Position numbers and translations under genes: made by a program. The notes under the pieces were generated by a model that saw nothing but the letters and a program-made list of their open reading frames with translations, did no database searches and had not been told where the DNA came from. Shown piece after piece: positions 3,947 to 5,583 of a stretch of DNA of 5,583 bases. Source of the DNA: Bacteroidetes bacterium 4572_112 (GTDB taxonomy: Bacteria > Bacteroidota > Bacteroidia > Bacteroidales > UBA1556); the NCBI GenBank assembly GCA_002254285.1, contig NIUZ01000174.1, forward strand, positions 1 to 5,583, read 5' to 3'. Numbering within the stretch: position 1 is the stretch's first letter; every line of letters starts with the position of its first letter.

Positions 3947-5583
3947 ATGAGAGCCATTTTTATGGGGCTCCTAATTTTCTTTATTGTTTTTAATGTAAAT
4001 GCTCAAGATGAACATGGGCATAATCATAAAAATATAATCGAAGGTTTTATATTCGGCAAACAGCCGGATGGGAGCAAACAAGCTTTGGTGGGTGCTAATC
4101 TGCAATGGAAGGGTCAGAATGCTGGCGCAGTAACCGGTGCAGATGGTAGCTTTAAGCTTAAACGTAATAAAAAAACCACAATACTTATTATTAGCTACAT
4201 TAGCTATAATGCTGATACTGTGAATATGACACATAAGGACTATCTTGAGATTAGTCTTAGAAGTGGAATGGATATTAGTGGTGCTGATATAGTTTATCGT
4301 CGCAAATCGACCACGGTAAATCATTTTGACCTTATAAAATCAGAAACTCTTGGTGGGCATGAGCTTGGCAAAGCTGCTTGCTGTAACCTAAGCGAGAGTT
4401 TTGAAACCAGCCCAACGGTGGATGTAAGTTTTACGGATGCAATATCAGGACAGCGACAAATTCGTATGCTCGGCCTTGCTGGTCCATATTCTCAGCTTAC
4501 AAAAGAAAATATGCCTGATATTCGTGGCCTAGCAGCCATCAATGGAATGGAGTTTATTCCAGGCACATGGATAGAGAGCATACAATTGATACAGGGTGCA
4601 GGCTCTGTGGTTAATGGTTTTGAAAGTATGGCTGGGCAAATAAATACTGAGCTTCAGAAACCTGGGTCTATGGATAGGTTTTTCTTCAATGGATATGTAA
4701 ATTCCGATAGAAGTATAGAAGCAAATGCTCATATTAAAATCCCCCTTGGCGAAAAGTGGAAGAGCGGATTATTATTGCATGGTAAATATAATGGCTATCG
4801 TCACGACTCCAATGAGGACGGCTTTATGGATATGCCTCTTACTACAAAATTTGTTGCTCTTAATAGGTATGAATGGGTGAATACTCATAACATTCATTTC
4901 GAATTTGGTGGTAGATATACTTATATAGACCAAATAGGAGGGCAGGTAGATTTTGACAAAAATCAGAAGTCAGATTCTCTAACACCATGGGGAATGCTCA
5001 ATAATGTCCAAAAGCTTGATGGCTGGGCTAAATTTGGTAAAATAAATCGTCTGCGCCCATGGCAAAGTACTGCATTACAGATGTCAGCAGGAACTTATAA
5101 GCAAGAGGCACGTTATGGACTTAATGTTTATGATGCTAGGCAAAATAGCTTTTATGCAAACCTAATTCATCAAAATAGATTTGGAAGTGATAAGCATATT
5201 TATAAGCTAGGAGCAAGTTTGCAGTACGATGAGTATGACGAAAAGCTTAATATAAATTCGTATAAGCGCATAGAATCTGTTCCTGGAGTATTTGCAGAAT
5301 ACAGCTTTAAACCTATAGATAAATTTGGAATAGTTGCAGGTATGCGAGCCGATTATCATAATCAATATGGTATGTTTTATACGCCACGTCTGCATATGCG
5401 ATGGGAAATGTTTAAGCGTACAGTTGTAAGAGCTTCGGCAGGAAGTGGATTGCGTACTGCTAATATTATTGCTGAGCATATGTCGATGTTGGCAAGTTCG
5501 CGCGAGATTATTATACATGGCAATAATGATTACGGCTTTGGCCTCGATGCCGAAAAGGCTTGGAATTATGGAGTAAATCTTAC
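3947..5583 (+). CDS. TonB-dependent receptor, probable metal receptor (partial, 3' end outside)
   Basis: The frame is open for 545 codons to the window edge; full receptors of this type are roughly 650-800 residues, so part of the barrel is missing. Residues 1-20 are a signal peptide (MRAIFMGLLIFFIVFNVNAQ). The mature end is His-rich (DEHGHNHKN). A carboxypeptidase-regulatory-like domain spans about 30-110 (IEGFIFG, ALVGANLQWKG, AVTGADGSFKL, ILIISYISY). The plug covers about 125-240: ELGKAACCNLSESFETSP with C145-C146, VDVSFTDAISGQRQIRMLGL, IPGTWIESIQLIQGAGSV and GFESMAGQINTEL. Barrel strands follow from about 243, including FFFNGYVNSDRS, SGLLLHGKYNG, FAEYSFKP and TPRLHMRWEMF with the VRASAGSGLRTANI block. 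Such receptors import scarce ligands through the outer membrane using TonB-ExbBD energy. The Cys pair in the plug, the His-rich end and the HMA and HYC_CC_PP neighbours suggest copper or another soft metal. The ATG one base after the HMA stop indicates coupled translation. Confidence 0.92.
   Translation, partial: MRAIFMGLLIFFIVFNVNAQDEHGHNHKNIIEGFIFGKQPDGSKQALVGANLQWKGQNAGAVTGADGSFKLKRNKKTTILIISYISYNADTVNMTHKDYLEISLRSGMDISGADIVYRRKSTTVNHFDLIKSETLGGHELGKAACCNLSESFETSPTVDVSFTDAISGQRQIRMLGLAGPYSQLTKENMPDIRGLAAINGMEFIPGTWIESIQLIQGAGSVVNGFESMAGQINTELQKPGSMDRFFFNGYVNSDRSIEANAHIKIPLGEKWKSGLLLHGKYNGYRHDSNEDGFMDMPLTTKFVALNRYEWVNTHNIHFEFGGRYTYIDQIGGQVDFDKNQKSDSLTPWGMLNNVQKLDGWAKFGKINRLRPWQSTALQMSAGTYKQEARYGLNVYDARQNSFYANLIHQNRFGSDKHIYKLGASLQYDEYDEKLNINSYKRIESVPGVFAEYSFKPIDKFGIVAGMRADYHNQYGMFYTPRLHMRWEMFKRTVVRASAGSGLRTANIIAEHMSMLASSREIIIHGNNDYGFGLDAEKAWNYGVNL

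Noticed and set aside
3971..5518. Minus-strand open frames (3971-4324, 4529-4732, 5207-5518)
   Set aside because: They lie antisense to the TonB receptor, which has clear domain order and an unbroken frame. Their products show no family features.
1..5583. tRNA, rRNA or riboswitch genes
   Set aside because: No cloverleaf, rRNA segment or known riboswitch core was recognised on either strand by eye.

Overview
The window looks like an AT-rich genome of the phylum Bacteroidota. Four things point there: several matches to the Bacteroidota -7 promoter box (TAnnTTTG), one of them with a well-spaced -33 TTTG; a small outer-membrane beta-barrel protein; a HYC_CC_PP family protein; and a TonB-dependent receptor with an N-terminal carboxypeptidase-regulatory-like domain. 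Nothing in the sequence allows a call below phylum.

The left third (about 1-1690) is repeat-rich and eroded. It opens with what looks like one arm of a REP-type palindrome cut by the window edge. Next come a 100-bp nested palindrome (151-250), a 15-bp hairpin (353-387), and a remnant of a Bro-N/DinD-like gene (408-623) lacking both ends. A run of degenerate heptamers (631-694) follows. A minus-strand gene for a secreted 211-residue beta-barrel protein (730-1365) is intact. Between it and the next plus-strand gene lie two identical 44-bp hairpin units (1516-1613).

The middle (about 1612-2886) carries a long plus-strand frame for an AAA-type ATPase with a C-terminal PD-(D/E)XK nuclease-like domain. 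The P-loop half of the ATPase is missing. A near-ideal Bacteroidota promoter and a five-codon ATG frame sit in its first 70 bases, so the most likely history is a 5' deletion that kept the promoter and joined it to the middle of the gene.

The right half (2919-5583) is a coherent three-gene unit on the plus strand: a HYC_CC_PP membrane/periplasmic protein, a secreted heavy-metal-associated (HMA) domain protein, and a TonB-dependent receptor that starts one base after the HMA stop codon and runs off the window. The receptor is the largest gene here and is open for 545 codons. All three products have an export signal and a vicinal Cys-Cys pair, and the mature receptor begins with a His-rich stretch. 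This suggests an envelope system that handles a soft metal, most plausibly copper. The metal and the direction of transport are inferred, not shown.
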